A DNA stretch of 64,000 nucleotides from contig OZ020256.1 of NCBI GenBank assembly GCA_963971285.1, positions 5,706,501-5,770,500 on the forward strand, given 5' to 3'. This document shows, in pieces, positions 42,301 to 57,300 of this stretch; the first letter of the stretch is position 1, and every line of letters starts with the position of its first letter. Below the pieces are notes generated by a model. It had not been told where the DNA came from, did no database searches, and saw only the letters and a list, made by a program, of their open reading frames with translations. This DNA is from Astropecten irregularis (lineage: Eukaryota; Echinodermata; Asteroidea; Paxillosida; Astropectinidae). The translations under genes and the position numbers were made by a program.

Positions 42301-45300
42301 AATTTGTCTCTAGCTTGGATGACATCCAACCTGTTTGATCATCCGACGGACGGACAACTCTAATCCACTAGGAGGATGGTTGGTTCCTATGACGTTACAC
42401 CCCTCTCATTTGCCTGTTGTCTCTGGGTAAGCACTAAGCAGGTATCTCTTTCCCTCAATAGTCCTGGCTAGCAAAAGCATTGCCGCACACACAGACACCG
42501 ACACACCGGTACTCTGTGTTGCCAGGCTGTACCACACAATACCAGCATTACACGTGGTGAAAACTGAGAACACACTGCCACACACAATACTGTATGTAAT
42601 ATAATTTCTGTGCATAACTAATTCAACCTTTAAAGGGGCAGTCACATCATTGGACACGTGGTGAAAAGGAAACACACAGCCTACCTACGCACACACAGAC
42701 AATACTGTGTGTACATCTGTGCATGACAAATGCAACATTTAAAGGGACAGTCCACGTAGCTCCTTCAAATAGGTGACTGGGCCTACATGTAAACGTAACA
42801 ATCTGAATTCGAAAAGTGAAACCAATGCATACAAAATTAGCAAAATACATGTCATATTTTTTCCTGTTAACGGGTTTTGGGTCGAATTACTTTCAAGTAA
42901 AGAGAAGAGAAATTTGCAAAATTGATTCTTATTTTTATTTTTGGATAATTTTTGTTTTTTTGTAATTTTCGCAAGGTAGCGATGTTTGACAATATTATCA
43001 TGTGAATGTTTGTCCCTGAAATGCCAGCAGCAAATTCGTTCTGCAAAGGTCGGGGATGTTGGGCAACAGAAGGATTTCTCATCAAGTCGGAGGTTCACTC
43101 ATCCATAAACATGCACATTATTATTACAGTGATCTTTGATACAGTAATAGCTGTGCATATGTACAATATGCACACATGTACATTATGCACAAACATAGAC
43201 CTGTTTCCTTCTTAAAGGTACATAACTTCATACTCTGGTTTTTGCCAAAGAAATGCAGATTTATGGGCAAGAATATCAAGAAAGATACAAGAACAGTCAT
43301 CTGTGAAATTCCAAGTCCTATAAGGTGACCACAAACAGTGAAAAATGCTCACAGTATTTTTCAAATCTATTCACAGGAATCTTTTTACCTCCCTGTGATC
43401 AAAATTGTTTTTGGTCACTGGTTTTACTCTTTTCTGGATAAATACAGCATTTCAGGCAAAAAAATGTTAATAACGGTATGTTTCTACCATCACCGTCATT
43501 ATAACCTGTAAAATGAAAGGTAAATCTGTGAAGATTTCTGTTTCGGTATGTGCTACCAAAGTATGAGGTTAGGCCATAAAAAAAAAATTGTTGTATTGGC
43601 GTAACGGAGGTTACGCCAATACAACAATTTGGTTTTTTTTGGTTTAAAATGTTTACGGTCGGGGCATAGTTTTTGGGTCGGGCGGGTTACGCCAATACAA
43701 CAATTTTAATTTTTATGGCCTTACCTTTAAATGTGTCCACAAGTAAAAAGTGGATCTACAAGATCACAATGTGTGTACTTTACCTACAGTACATGTTCAT
43801 ATGTCTAAAAATACTTGAAGGAACTTCATGACTCATTGAATCAGACTACATGTAACTGGACCAGTCTCCCGTCACAATACTAGGTCAATCTTGATTCACA
43901 TCCAATACACTGTACCTCTATAGTTAGGGCCACTGATTTTCCACAAAAATGGAATTCACGGAATCTGCTCCTTGAAACGGAATTCCATTCTTAAAACGGA
44001 ACTAAGTAAATTCACCTATTAAATTCACAAAATGCATCATTTATGTGAACTAATTGCGAACTGAATCATGGTTTAGTCTTGAAATAGTTGACTGGGTTTT
44101 TTTGGTGACAAAACACAGTCTGACAAAATAGTCTTCACTGTGCAAAAGTTATGATACTTTTCCAGTGCCCAAACAGTCAGTGAAAAACAGTATGCGATTT
44201 ACTGCATGTTATACAACTTGTTGGGAACTGAATAGCACGAAACAGATTTGTTCAGTCTGAAACCAAATTTTGAAGTCTTAAACGGAATCCAAGGATTTTG
44301 GAAATGGAATTTGCACTTGTCTGAAACGGAAAATCAGTGGCCCTACCTAGTATAGTCTTTTTTTTGGAAAACTTTTATTTTTCAAACTGGATCAAATTAA
44401 TTGCAGTACAGAGTACTAAATTTTCAATGGGAGACTTTGGAGAACGGGTCTTCGAGTCAACAGCGCACGCGCACGCAATTGTGAGCATGCGCGCGCTGTT
44501 TTGCGCCTGCGCTGTTGTGCGTGCGCTGTTGACTTGAAGACCGGTTCTCCAAAGTCTCCCATTCCAAGTTAACATCCAAATGATTGCCGATTTGTAGCTT
44601 TAAACAGTACATGTAGTCTGGCTCTGGGTGAGCTCTTGTACATTCCTTTCCCAAAGGAATCTAATGTACACTTTTACGTACATGACGGTATTGTTCAACC
44701 ACATATTTACAGGGACCTTCCTATAGGACTTTCTTGTTTCTGAAATTCATTGCCATCCAATTTTTTAAATTCTGGCTTACTTAAATTCCGGGCAGGCCAC
44801 CAATTTATCAACTTTTGCTGCGCTTAGCATAAAATAAACACGTGTACATGTAGGCCTACATATACCAGTAAGTAGTTTAATGCCAAGCCAGAAAAGAAAA
44901 ACAAACAAATAAACAAAAACGAAGACGAGAAAAAAAATGTTCACTAAGAAAATCAGCCTGTGGAACGCTTCACATTATTAAGGACACGCCAGCAATATAC
45001 CTGTCAATCAGGGCCATGCATGTGTGCATAGTAGATCAGTGGAGTGAATGGCCATTTACAACAGAACAACCCACACCATCCAATGCACACACACAGTATG
45101 CAGCACACTAACTACACAGTGGGCTATACAGGAATCAGCCATGTGATGTTATTGCGCAATACTGAGGGGAATCTATCACATGTACAGGGTGGTGTACACT
45201 GCCTATAATGCCACAGCTACATAAAAAACAGGGCTTTGTACACGTGTACAAGTATCATGACTATAGAATACTAGTATAGACTGCCATGTGATAAAACAAA

Positions 45301-48300
45301 CAACTTCATACATGTACTTCATATACATGTAGTGTTCATACTTTTCACACAGGTTTGTCTTTTTTGTTTTCAGTAACCCTGTAAATTTTCATATTTTTAT
45401 TTTTTTTAAACCATTTTTATCGCTGTTCCATTCAAGTCAAGCAGTGCAGACTTTGGACCTCATTTTTTACAGTTTACAAATTTTCATGTGTACAACATAC
45501 TTAGTACAATACGTTTTGCGTTTGTACCATAATTTCTGACAGCAACATTGGTACATCTTCCCTCAATTTGCTCTAGGGACGAACAGGGCACACTCTGTGA
45601 AACATTAACACCGGTTATTCTGTGAGTACCACAAATTGAGTCATATGGCACTTAAGATCCTACATGATACGTACATACATCTCTTACATGTATGTCCACC
45701 ACGCACGACCTTAAATCTCATGGGAGTCTGAAATCTCCTGAAATCTCCTACAATCTCATGCTGGGCGTGAGACCTTCAAATTATAACCAGCGCATGATGT
45801 TAAACTGAGACGTTTGCATGGCAACCGCTCTTTATATATCTGGCGAAAACTGATTAAATTCAGACTCGATTCTGCCGTGTGCTTAAAATTCTTTGTGCAT
45901 GTGGACCATATGGCGCCATTCCCAAGAACTAAAAAAACAAAAACAAGAATAATCCCTGAATTGAAATGAGCACAGGGACAGGAGACTGCACTAGTTGCAC
46001 ACATGCATTGCCTATCTTTGAATTTGACAAACAGATGATGATAGCATTAATAATCCATGTTTATCGGCACGTTTTATTACCGGTATTTGCTTTACATAAT
46101 CAGTTTCCTAATCTCAAATGTAAATGTGCACTCATAAATGTACGTGGACAACGCATGTCAGAATTACTAAAAATTACAGGTACATTTAAAAGTACATGTA
46201 ATGCATTTTTGTCAAAGAAATGCAAATTCATGGGCAAAAATATTAAGGAAGATACAACAGTCATCTGTACATTTTTCAGTCCCATATGGTGCCCACTTTT
46301 TGAGAAAACAGTGGAAAACGACCACAGTATTTTAGAAAATCTTTTCACCGTTACTTATGATCTTTAAAAGATCATTGGTCATTGGTTTAAACACTCTTTT
46401 CTGGATGAATACAGCATTTCAGGCAGAAAACTTTTAATTACCAGAAACACCTTCCCACTCAAGCCATATTTACCCAGTTGAAATATGAAATGAAGGAAAT
46501 AAATCTTCTGGCAATACATGTGGGCTATTTGCAGCAATCGTAGCAGACTCTCCAAGGAGGAAAAATTGCTAGATTTATCTAAAAAGAGGATCGACTGCCA
46601 GGGCAGTAATTTAGGATCATGCCCTAACCATCCTCAAGTCGTTCAAAATCACCATTGATGTTAAGCGAATCCACATGAGTTAGGCTGTGAAGGTACAGTA
46701 TTTAAAAGACATAGGTGTTATAATTGACTGAGTTGATTCAACATCCAAAAAAAAAAAAAAAAAAAAAATTTGTTCCAAAATACAAAAAAACAAATTATGA
46801 TGCTGCACAATGTAGTTTGCAGTTTTGTATGCCATTTCAGTAGAACTGTCTTATTCAACTACATCGCAGTTTGTTTGTTTTCCCGCTGGCAAATTTTCTC
46901 AATATAATTTCAAACATTCGCATCAAATTACCACCGACTATTTTTTTTTACGAAAGCCATTATGAAGCAATGACTCTATGGTAATGACTCTTAAAAAGTG
47001 TTTGCCAAAAGTAGACTAAAGTTTTGTCAACAATTTTGGGCAAAAAAACGTTTTAGTTTTCAAACAACCGAGGAGGTGAATACCTTTCAAAAGATAACGA
47101 TAGGTATGGAACGCCAATGTCTAATGTTGTTCATTTGTCAATTTGGAAGTCAACTCATCAGTCTTTCCAAACTTCCAGCTGCTACTGGCGACTGGTCTCT
47201 CTATCTCCCTCTCTCTTACCTTTCTTCTTGTCTTTGTCCTTGTCTCTCTTCTCTGACTGCCGAAATTCCGCATTCCTGGAAGAAGATGCTGCCGCTGACT
47301 TGGCCTGATCTCTAAGAGCTCTGGGCGCCCGTACATCCTTCGCCGGCGACTTCTTGTTGTCCTGCCCCTTGGGCTGGGGCGGTGGCTCTGACTTCTTTGC
47401 CGGCACCTCTTTCTTGCTGATGGGGCTGTCCTTCTTTGGGGGCGGGTCTGCCGCCTTGGTCGGAGGTTCCTTGGATCTGGGAGACAATGGGGTCTGGGCA
47501 AGACACGTGCAAAATGGAAAAGCAGAGAGTAGTTTTAGTGCTACCCTGAAAAAAAAAGAATTGTTTGCACTTCTTGTCATTTATCTAAAATAAAACCTGG
47601 GTTATCATAGATGCCACAGGGCCTTGGCCCTCACTGCCCCGGTCAAGGGCCCCCAGTCCCTTTCAAACTAATCCAAAACACCCATAAATATCTTCTATTG
47701 CAAGTGGATAATGTACCATGATGTGAACAGGCCTAGTCTCTTCAGAAGCCAAATTCCAAGCCTTTAACCTTCTCTGATCACATCAACGTCCATATTAGTT
47801 ATAGCATAACATGTACAGTGTATGTAAAACTTTTAAATTAGCTGACTATCTCAATTTGGTTTTGGAGAGTAAATATGATGTCATAAATTTACACCAAATG
47901 ATTCACATAAGTTGAAATTTGTTCAGTATTTTGCGAACATCTGTGCGGAATGACTTCAATCTTGGCTTTGCAGGCAAGCATTAGCATCAAAGTATTTAAA
48001 GGCGGCTTTAAACTGGTGGAATGACCAATAACAAGTCCAAACGCTTGACAACAGAATATCTGATTACGACTGCCCTTTAATAACCAAAGATTTCAAGGAA
48101 ACTTGGACTGGAATGGTGGATCACTATTAATCCTAACCCTGTTTTTTACATTGTCTTACCTCGGGCTTCATTCGTGGACCACCGCCCAAGGAGGGCCAGC
48201 TCGTCAGGTCATTGAAGTCACTCGCCTACAGGGGAAAAAACGAGAACTTTTGAGGAAAAGTTTTCAACAACAAGGACATACATGTACACGTACCTTTGTT

Positions 48301-51300
48301 TTACTGCAGACAAATTGCCCAGAAAAGTGATGGTTAAATTGTTGGGTTATTTTTCAGTGTCTCAACAATTGCGGTTGATTTTTCGAATTTTTTCACAACA
48401 ATGTTTCTCTCGGAATATACACTGTACCATTTCTTCAGAGAAGAAATTGGCACATAAAATTAATTAGTTTTCTACAATTTATATCTAATGTCAAACAAAT
48501 AATTCTGTCTGAATCCCGCGGAAATAACAAGGATGTCTAAAAAAATTCAAATCAAATCCAAATTACATGTAGCTCCGGCTAATATTCACTGGTTAATACT
48601 GGCTAATATTTAACATCCATTGCATAGTGCTCCCGTTTTCATACACCACTCTTGTATGATATTCCCTTAAAAAAATGAGGAACAAACGATGTGTACAAAC
48701 TGTGGGACTAATCAGTTAGTGATCTTTGAACTTATTAGCATATATGAACAGCGGGGGCATGTGATGGTCAGTGATATTAGGTGATAAAACTATAGACCAG
48801 GCGAGCATATCAATTTGACCCAATAAACCAATGAACTGTAATATTATAAATATCACATACACTGTGTGCTGGGCATGTGTCTAATGGATGTTATGAAGAC
48901 AATCATTCTAATTATGTGCAGGCCATTCTCCACCAATCACAGCTTGATGCCGACAATTTTTTTACCCGATCAACATGCCCAAAATGCACAATTGATTCAG
49001 TAAATGTGCTTGTACAGTATTTCCATTAAAGGTAAAAATGTCATACATTGTACTTTGGTTTTTGTCAAAGAAATACAGATTCATGGGCAAAAATATGTCA
49101 TTTGTGAAAATTTCAGTCCAATCGGTGCCCACTTTTTTATAAAACAGTGAAAAACGGCCACAGTATTTCTTAAGTCTTCTCTTATATTTTTGATCTTTGA
49201 AAGATCAAAAATAATTTTGATCACTGGTTTTACTTTTTTCTTGATAAATACAGCAGTTCAGCCAGAAAATTTTTAACGGTGTGTTTTTACCATCACCATC
49301 TTTATAACCTGTAAGTTTTAGGTAAATCTGTGAAGATTTCTGTTTCGGTATTCTACCAAAGTATGATACTACATGTACCTTTAAAGGGAATGTGTTCATT
49401 GCATATTTATAATTGGCTTACCACAGTGTTTTTGTCATTCGATGCTTTCACAACCGTCGCCTTGGAGAAGCTTACTGGTTCATCTGCGACAGAAACCAAA
49501 AGAAAAAGACGTTTTAAAATGTACATGTATGGCCAAATACATAGATCTACAGCAATGTCATTGCCATGCTTACAGCTTAGCAATCAGTGTCAAGAGAGGG
49601 CGCTATTACACTTTAGCAGGCACTGACATTCAATTGTACATGTTAATGAGAAAATTTACAGAAAAGTGAAACATATATTAATTTTAAAGCGCTATATCGG
49701 ATACAATTACAACCACTCAGAGCCAAATGGGAATTTCCCTTTTTCTTTCCCACAAAAAAAATTCTTGGCAAGGGTTTTGCCCATCCCAGAAATACATGTA
49801 CATGCACAACTTAAATATTTTAGTACTACTCAGTTGTTGTTGCTGTATATTTCATAATGAATCTTGAACAAATGTAATTTCTCAGCATTTATTAATGTGA
49901 AGTTTCACAACTTGTACAGTAATTATTTTATTTCACTTAAAAATATTGGGGATTTTTTGGTATTAAGGGAAAATTCTGATCAAATTATGAGGACTATCTT
50001 TCCCCAAACCAATTCTGTCTCCGCAAAGTAAAGAACAGGAGTGTGTGTGTATGTACACGTGCATGTAGGCCTACATATGTACATACATGTATACAGGTTT
50101 ACAAATGTACACGTACATGTAGGTGATAATTTATACCTATGTAATGCACTGATCAGTCAATATGAGTTTTTGTTTAGTCTATTCTGGGTAAAGACATATG
50201 ATATGAATTGATTATCAATATGTGTATTATAATTAGCAACTCAAGGCATGTGTTATGGGTACCTGTAGATTGGATGTACAGTGCACAGTACATGACCATA
50301 TCCATGCACGCATTTACAACAGAATTCATTTCAAGTCATTACATAATTTTGTGTAAATTATCTTTATCACCTTTACATTATTTAATACTTTGCATTCGTG
50401 AGATTGGTTTATCATACCCAAAGATGGCGTCCAATCAATCCTCAAGAGACCAAAATTATCCTGTTAATTAATCAATTAATCAAAATATGTTGCTTTGATG
50501 TATATGCTACAATGTACACAAGTGAGTAGGCCCTATATACTGTGCATTTAACAAGATGGGCCGTTGAAGTACAGTATTCAAGCTCGCCACACTGATGCTA
50601 AAAATAGAAGCTTAAAATGTCGGCCCAGCTCAAGTACCCAGACCACAGACAGTGTGTGTGTGTCAAATTTACATCTATGCAGCCAAACGTTTGTATGAAA
50701 TTGGGACGTTATTTAGCATATGACACCATAGTTAATTGGAAAGGCATTTCTAGATGTACATAGGTACAACGTACATGTACCTACACTGTATGTACAATCT
50801 ATACGTAACACCTGATACAACATGTACACACAAGCACACCTTTAGCGATTTTAATGGCTGTCTACAGTTTTTATTGATATAAAAACTTTTCATCTCATAG
50901 TTCCATTGCAGATTTTGTTGCGGTTATTAAAAGTGAAATTTTTTTTAAAGACCTCTGTGATTTTTACACATGCACATGTAATTTGAAAATGTCCTCGGGA
51001 ACAAACAGACATGCAACTGGCTTTAAAACTCAAATTTTGAATACCTTGTTTTGAATTTGAAGTTGGAGAATAAATACATGTATAGAGCTCAATTGATCAT
51101 TTTAGCATTTTTCACTATGAATTTGACGTAAAATAAAGCCAATAATTGATTGCTCTTCTTTCCTATGCAAACAAACAAACAAAACAAAAAGCAAAAGAAA
51201 CAAATTTGACAAGGCAGTTAAACGGTTTGTGAAACTTACAATACTGTAAATTCTGTGCATGTAAACTACATGTAAATCACTAGGCAGGTACATGTACATG

Positions 51301-54300
51301 TAGCACCCATAAACACCTTGGTCAATACTGCATGCATGTGAATGTACATTGTATGTACTATACATACCCCATACTACATGTACCGTAATTTTCGGAATAT
51401 AGCCCGCGGCTAATGTGTTGATTCTCACGCTGAAAAATGTCTCTGCGGCTTATATTAAGGGCGGCTAATGTGACAACATCTGAAGAATAAAATCAACTAC
51501 ACTATAAATGTACGTACACGTGCATGATTGTGTATGAAATGTTGAAAGCTTGAGCGGTCAGCCAGCGGACTGTACACGCAAGTAAGTATTGTTAACGCCG
51601 CACAAATCGTGTGGTGCGTCTGTTCGTTTTTGTGTTTCTGTTCTCGTTGTGTTATCCATGCATATTCGTTCGTTTTTGTGTTATCCATATACGTTACGCT
51701 CATGCGATGCTGAGCAACCTGCACGCACGCACGTGACTGGGACTTGACTACACGGGTCCACAGTTGCCTACAATATTACACGCACTACCTGTGGATACCG
51801 GTAATCTCTGTCGAGGCTGGCTCATGTGCGTTACGTGCAGACATAAAGTTTACGTTTTCTTCTATGGGATCGTCGATTTTTGTAAGGATTTTCAAGATGT
51901 TTCATAAAAACAGAATTTACTGGCTGATTAGCAATAACAGTTGTTGACATAGATGAGCTTCAACTTAAGAGTCTATTGAGAGTCTGAATTAATGCATTCA
52001 CGCACACATATCACAAGTCGGCACATCAAAATAAAGCGATCAATCCGCAGGTGGGTACTTCACTACATACGCCGATGAAACTGATATCTGTTTTTTGTTT
52101 CGGCTGAACCCCGATAAAACCATGGCTTGTAAGGGAGAGCAGTGCCATGGTGGTAAAAAAAACCGGTTTAATAAATAATTGAACTATCCCACAGAAATCA
52201 TGTGACGCCAAAAATAATAATATTAATAATCGGAAGCGTAAAGAATAATATTCCCCTTTTTTAAATATAATATTATAGCGCCCTCTCTTGACTTATTATA
52301 ACAAATTAAAACCGGAAGCGAAGTCGCTCGGCACGATTTGTGCGAGTGACATACTTACGGACGTCCGTGATTCTTTACAGCAGTTGATGCCGTCTACTTC
52401 CGATTCAGGTCGTCAATTAACTCTTGAAGCAGTATCATTTATTTATTCATTCATCATCATATACATGTACATTATTTAATGACATATACCAACATAAAAT
52501 CATGCATGTTCGCTTTGCTTGAGATTTTATAATTGAAGAGAAACAAACAGTCCTTTTCAGGACTACCAAAAACACAAAAGAGAAAATATTGTATGTCTGC
52601 TGGCCCCATAAAATTATTAATCATATTATCGCTTCTGTGCAAATTAAAAAATACCGCTGGTTAAAGTTTATCTCAGTGTCGCTGGTTCGCGCGTTAATCA
52701 CGCTTTGTAAATAGCATGTGTAAGCCAGGCTACTGGAACCATAAATTTTACCGTACGTCCACAATGAAAACATACACGTGCATGCCTGACATTGTCGGCA
52801 AAAAAATAATGCGGCAGGCAATACGCACCAATTAATAGTGGTCCCCGTTTTTGCCCGTAAGTAAAAACTGATTTCCCCATATAAACATCAAAATAATGTG
52901 TTGTCATTAAGAATTCGTGAACACTTTACCGGCGTCTTTGCTGACTGATTATGCACTTGTATGTGCCACAACCAGCACTAGGCACAATAATACTGGCTAT
53001 AATGTGATTACTGTACATCGTCCGTGTCCACGCGGGTGCGGCTTATAAACCATCGCGGCTTATACAGTAACTTTAAATCTTAATTTCCTGATTTTTGGGT
53101 GCTGCGGCTTATAACCCACGCGGCCTATATTCCGAAAATTACGGTACATGTGTAAACTGTATGCATGTGTACATGTACATGTACATGTACTACACACAGT
53201 ACATTACACTGCACAGGCTCCATAGTACCTGCATGTACCTGCACACATATGGCAGTGTGATTCATCATTTGGAACATACAGTACAGTACATGACTACATG
53301 TACCGGTAGTACACGTGTGCCATAAATTCACCATCACGTACTGTACACATACGGTCAGGAAAAGTATTATGAAGCACAGCAATACACACTACAAATCTAT
53401 CAGGTTCTGTGCGATCAAAATAGATTTTTGGGAGAGTTGGGGTTAAAACTAGTCGGGGTGGGGGGAGAAGGGGTATTACTGTACATATCATGTACAACTG
53501 TACATGAAGGATTACAAATTTACACGTGTATACACTCCCACTCTATAGGCAACACAGTTTGTACTCGCTTTATGCACGTGTAATAAAACTGTAAAGAGTA
53601 CAGTTCACCTACATGTACATGTACAGTGTATAAAGTGATGTGTATTGATGTAAGGAATTCACTGTATGAATTAACACAGTTTTACAGCAGCATGAATACT
53701 GAACACACAACGCAGTACAGTGTATGTAAAACTTTGCATGATACATGTACAGGTACAGGTCTAACAGTCAAAGGGCTAAGAATCACACTTTAACAGTAGC
53801 ATTTGTACAGTACCGGTATGTGTGTGTACTACATGTACTGTATACAGCAAATTGGAGACTTTTGAGAACCGGTCTTCAAGTCAACAGCGCACACGCACGC
53901 ATTTGTGAGCATGCGCGCGTTGTTTTACGCCTGCACTGTTGTGCGTGCGCTGTTGACTTGAAGAACAGTTCTCAAAAGTCTCCCATTGGCAAGGCATGTT
54001 CACAAGGCTCTGGGTCAAATAAAGACCGACCACAATGACCAAATGGAGGCAAATGGTCACCCCCAAAGCAGAGCCACATACGCTGGACACAGGGGAGTCC
54101 AATATTGGTTCCACAAACTCCCTTTGCAAAGTTTGTTTTTTATTAAAGGTTTATATGCACACACACACACAAAAAAAACTAGGTATTTAAAATGGCTAAA
54201 AAATGTGGACGTATTCAAGCTTTAGAAAGAAAAGTGAAGAAATATTCTTGTATACCTAATGCTACTTCAATGTGAAGTACTTTGAACCATATCACACACA

Positions 54301-57300
54301 CACCATACACACAGGATCTTGCATTAAGTTGGCAAATATTGACCCAGCTCCCCGCCCACTACCAGCGAAGAGTTGGGCCCCTGATGCCCCCATGGGCCCA
54401 TGTGCTGCAACCTAAGCCCACATGAAGGCCTACATGTTAACCTATAACACTGCTTTGGAAAGACGGGAATTACAGTGATTATATCAGCCGTGCGAAGCAT
54501 TCTTCCTTTAGTTTTCTTCTTTCTTCAGGGCAAACGCTCGCCAAAAAATTGCAATATCCAGGCCTTGCATTTGGTTCTGAAAAGGGCAAGGCCACTTTTC
54601 CATTGCAAGGGGCACTTCCATTGGAAAATCATAATGTCCATGAAAACATTTGAAGGGGGCACGAAGGCCAAGAACCAGGGCAACGAAGGCAATGGCCTAC
54701 GTTAAATTCAAGGCTTGAATATCTTCCAAATTGATTCATTTGCCAATTTGAGCAAAAATTTAACAGAATCTAGCTTAGCCAGAGAGCCTGATCTGTAGTA
54801 GTAGCTAGTTTAAATTCTGCAGACATCTGTGCTAAATACAAACGAGGCATAAACTACATCATAAAGGACTGCGAGTACATGTACGCACATATTCATGGAC
54901 ACATAAAAGCCTCACACAAATACGTTTTCAAACACAAATTGGCTAAGCCGTGTTTTCACAATGAAGTTACATGATTTATGTGTACATGTACGTATACTTG
55001 TACATCACAAAGTCCTTGAATCAATTAACAAATTTCCTTCAGTCAAATAGCAGATTCCTCCACACAATCTATCTTTTGCTATTCAAAATTTCATCGCTAA
55101 GCAAAACGGCAATGACATGTGTAATAATTATTATGGTCAGAGGGTTTCGCTAAGTACTACACAAAATACACCATCAGGAATTGTTATTTGTAATACTGTA
55201 CCATGAAGGACTTGTTTTTGGTGCCTTGCATTTTCTACATTACCACCAGGGGCCAATTTCATGGAGCTGCTAAGCACAAAAATTTGCTTAGCACAAAAAT
55301 GTTTGCCCAATAAAACAAACTTCCGTTAAAAATTTCATTTGATATTCATGGTCAGCGAACAATAGCCAAAGAACTATCACAAGCGATACACAAAACATGG
55401 ACATTTGGTTGTCAACCTTGTTCTTACAAAAGACAGAAATGTCATGCTTAGCAAATTTTTGTGCTAAGCAGCGCCATGAAATTGGCCCCATGTACACATG
55501 TACCTAGGCATGTAAATGGCCTATTACTTGCACACTATGTACATGTATAGTACAAGTGTCTAAACTTACTTGTACCATGTTAACTAATTTAGGATTCTGA
55601 AAAAAAATATAATACGGTGATTTCATCTTGCACAATAGTTTGCATGTCGTAACGGTAAACAATAAGTTGGGTCCAAAGGGAAAACTGCTATCATTGCAAT
55701 AAATGCATGATTGTCTAAACTGTACTTGACCGTATTCATTCATTATCGAGTGCTCAACAATCTACACGACGTTGCATGTAATTACTAGGCTTGATATACT
55801 GTTAGGCACTTGAAAGTTGAATTCTTGGATCCGGTCTATAGAGGGTGTGCAGTCACGTGATCAGGACGCCATTTTGGACGGCAACACTGTACACATGTAT
55901 AATGCACGTACGTACAGTGTATGTAACCCACATGTGTTCGCGTAGCTTGCAAATCAACCGGACGCGTATGCAGACGCAAAAGTGCGTGCATATAATTATG
56001 CTGTCTGGTACGTATGCGTGCGCGCATACGCGACGTGCGTGCGTACGCGTGCCGTCCAAAATGGCCGATAAGCTGTCAAGTGACGTCACGTGCACGCTCT
56101 CTATAGATGATTTCAGCGCATGATCATGAAACAAGTCCATTGAATGCTGGCCTGTGGCCTAGTGATCTGTGTTTTACATTCTACATTTCCCAGGGTGTTT
56201 ACAAAATGGAGGCTCAGGCTCTGTCTCAGGCTCCGGCTCCATTTCGAGAATCCATTCTGAAATAACTGGTATTTGGCTGAGCTTCAGAAGTAAATTCTCT
56301 TGTTTGAAAAGGAAAACAGAGCTTCAGTTTAAATGAAACACCACAACCTATAGTTTCAGCATATTAATGTCAGAGCTGGAGCCTGAGCCTAAGCCTCCGT
56401 TTCGTAAACGCCCTCAGTTTTATCAATCCAGCTTCTCGAAGTGTGTTGTCCTTCCCCGATGTAACACTGCCTACCCTGCCTACATTTTGTCACAATCTGC
56501 ATTATGTACTAAAGCTGTAAACATACAGCAGTTTAAAAATAGTCAGTGAAACTATGGGAAAATATTGCACAACCAACATTTCTCAATGGGGGCCTTCCAT
56601 TTCAACTCAAGCTAGGCGTATTTCCTCAATGTACATTATCATCAACCGTATAATAAAACATCCACTAACATGTTCAGCCACATGTACAGTACATGTACAC
56701 GTAAACTAATTTGAGTCTATTTCTTGATTTTTACCTTATATTTTAATTCCCATTCTGCCAAATTTATGACACTGGAACCACAATGTCCTGAATTATCTAA
56801 GGTTTCAAAAAAAAAAAAAAATCCACCCCCCAAAAAAAAGTAAATAAATTAATTAATTAATTAATTATCATTTTTGTTCCAAATCTGAAAGGTTTCTTAA
56901 CAAAGTTATGTTCTGGAAATTTTTTTATTGTCCTTCAACGACGTAGATAAGCACTTCACTGAGCGCCTTTTGAGCGTACATGAACAAATCATGCGCTGGC
57001 TCAGGTGGGATTCGAACCCACAACCTCCTGCTTACTAAAAAGTGCAGATGCCACACTGCTAGGCCATCGAGCTAGCTGGGGTCATCTTCATTGTAAAACC
57101 TGTGAATTTGATGGTTGGTGGGGCTTTAAAATGTACCCATTTGTAGTGTCGGAGCACGTAATGTAAATTTCATTTTACGAGTGGGAAGTTGTGCAACGTA
57201 CAAATTTACAAGTACAAGTATAGTGTAATGTGGGCACGTACAATATACATTGATGCAATTTTGAAAACAAAAAGGCCAAGGTTTTTATGTAGCAGTAATA

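Larger units (their letters stand above)
36110..47219 (-). other. LARP1: LARP1 intron 4, distal part: repeat-filled, no gene seen
   Basis: No exon of LARP1 or of another gene is recognised. The interval holds TTAA-flanked elements (37536-37917, 38909-39280, 40313-41025, 43213-43730), CpG-rich hairpins (38143-38281, 44425-44563), a retroposon tail at 39725-40110, a 47-bp tandem repeat at 37328-37421, a 20+ bp A run near 46748, and many ACATGTAC tracts. Confidence 0.6.

Noticed and set aside
51497-52211. Transposase remnants in the 1.76-kb element
   Set aside because: The small frames here (60-75 aa) show no transposase motif I can recognise, and no DDE-type pattern.
50040-53800. CRISPR-like or coding repeat array
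   Set aside because: The repeated ACATGTAC units are simple sequence without unique spacers or frames.
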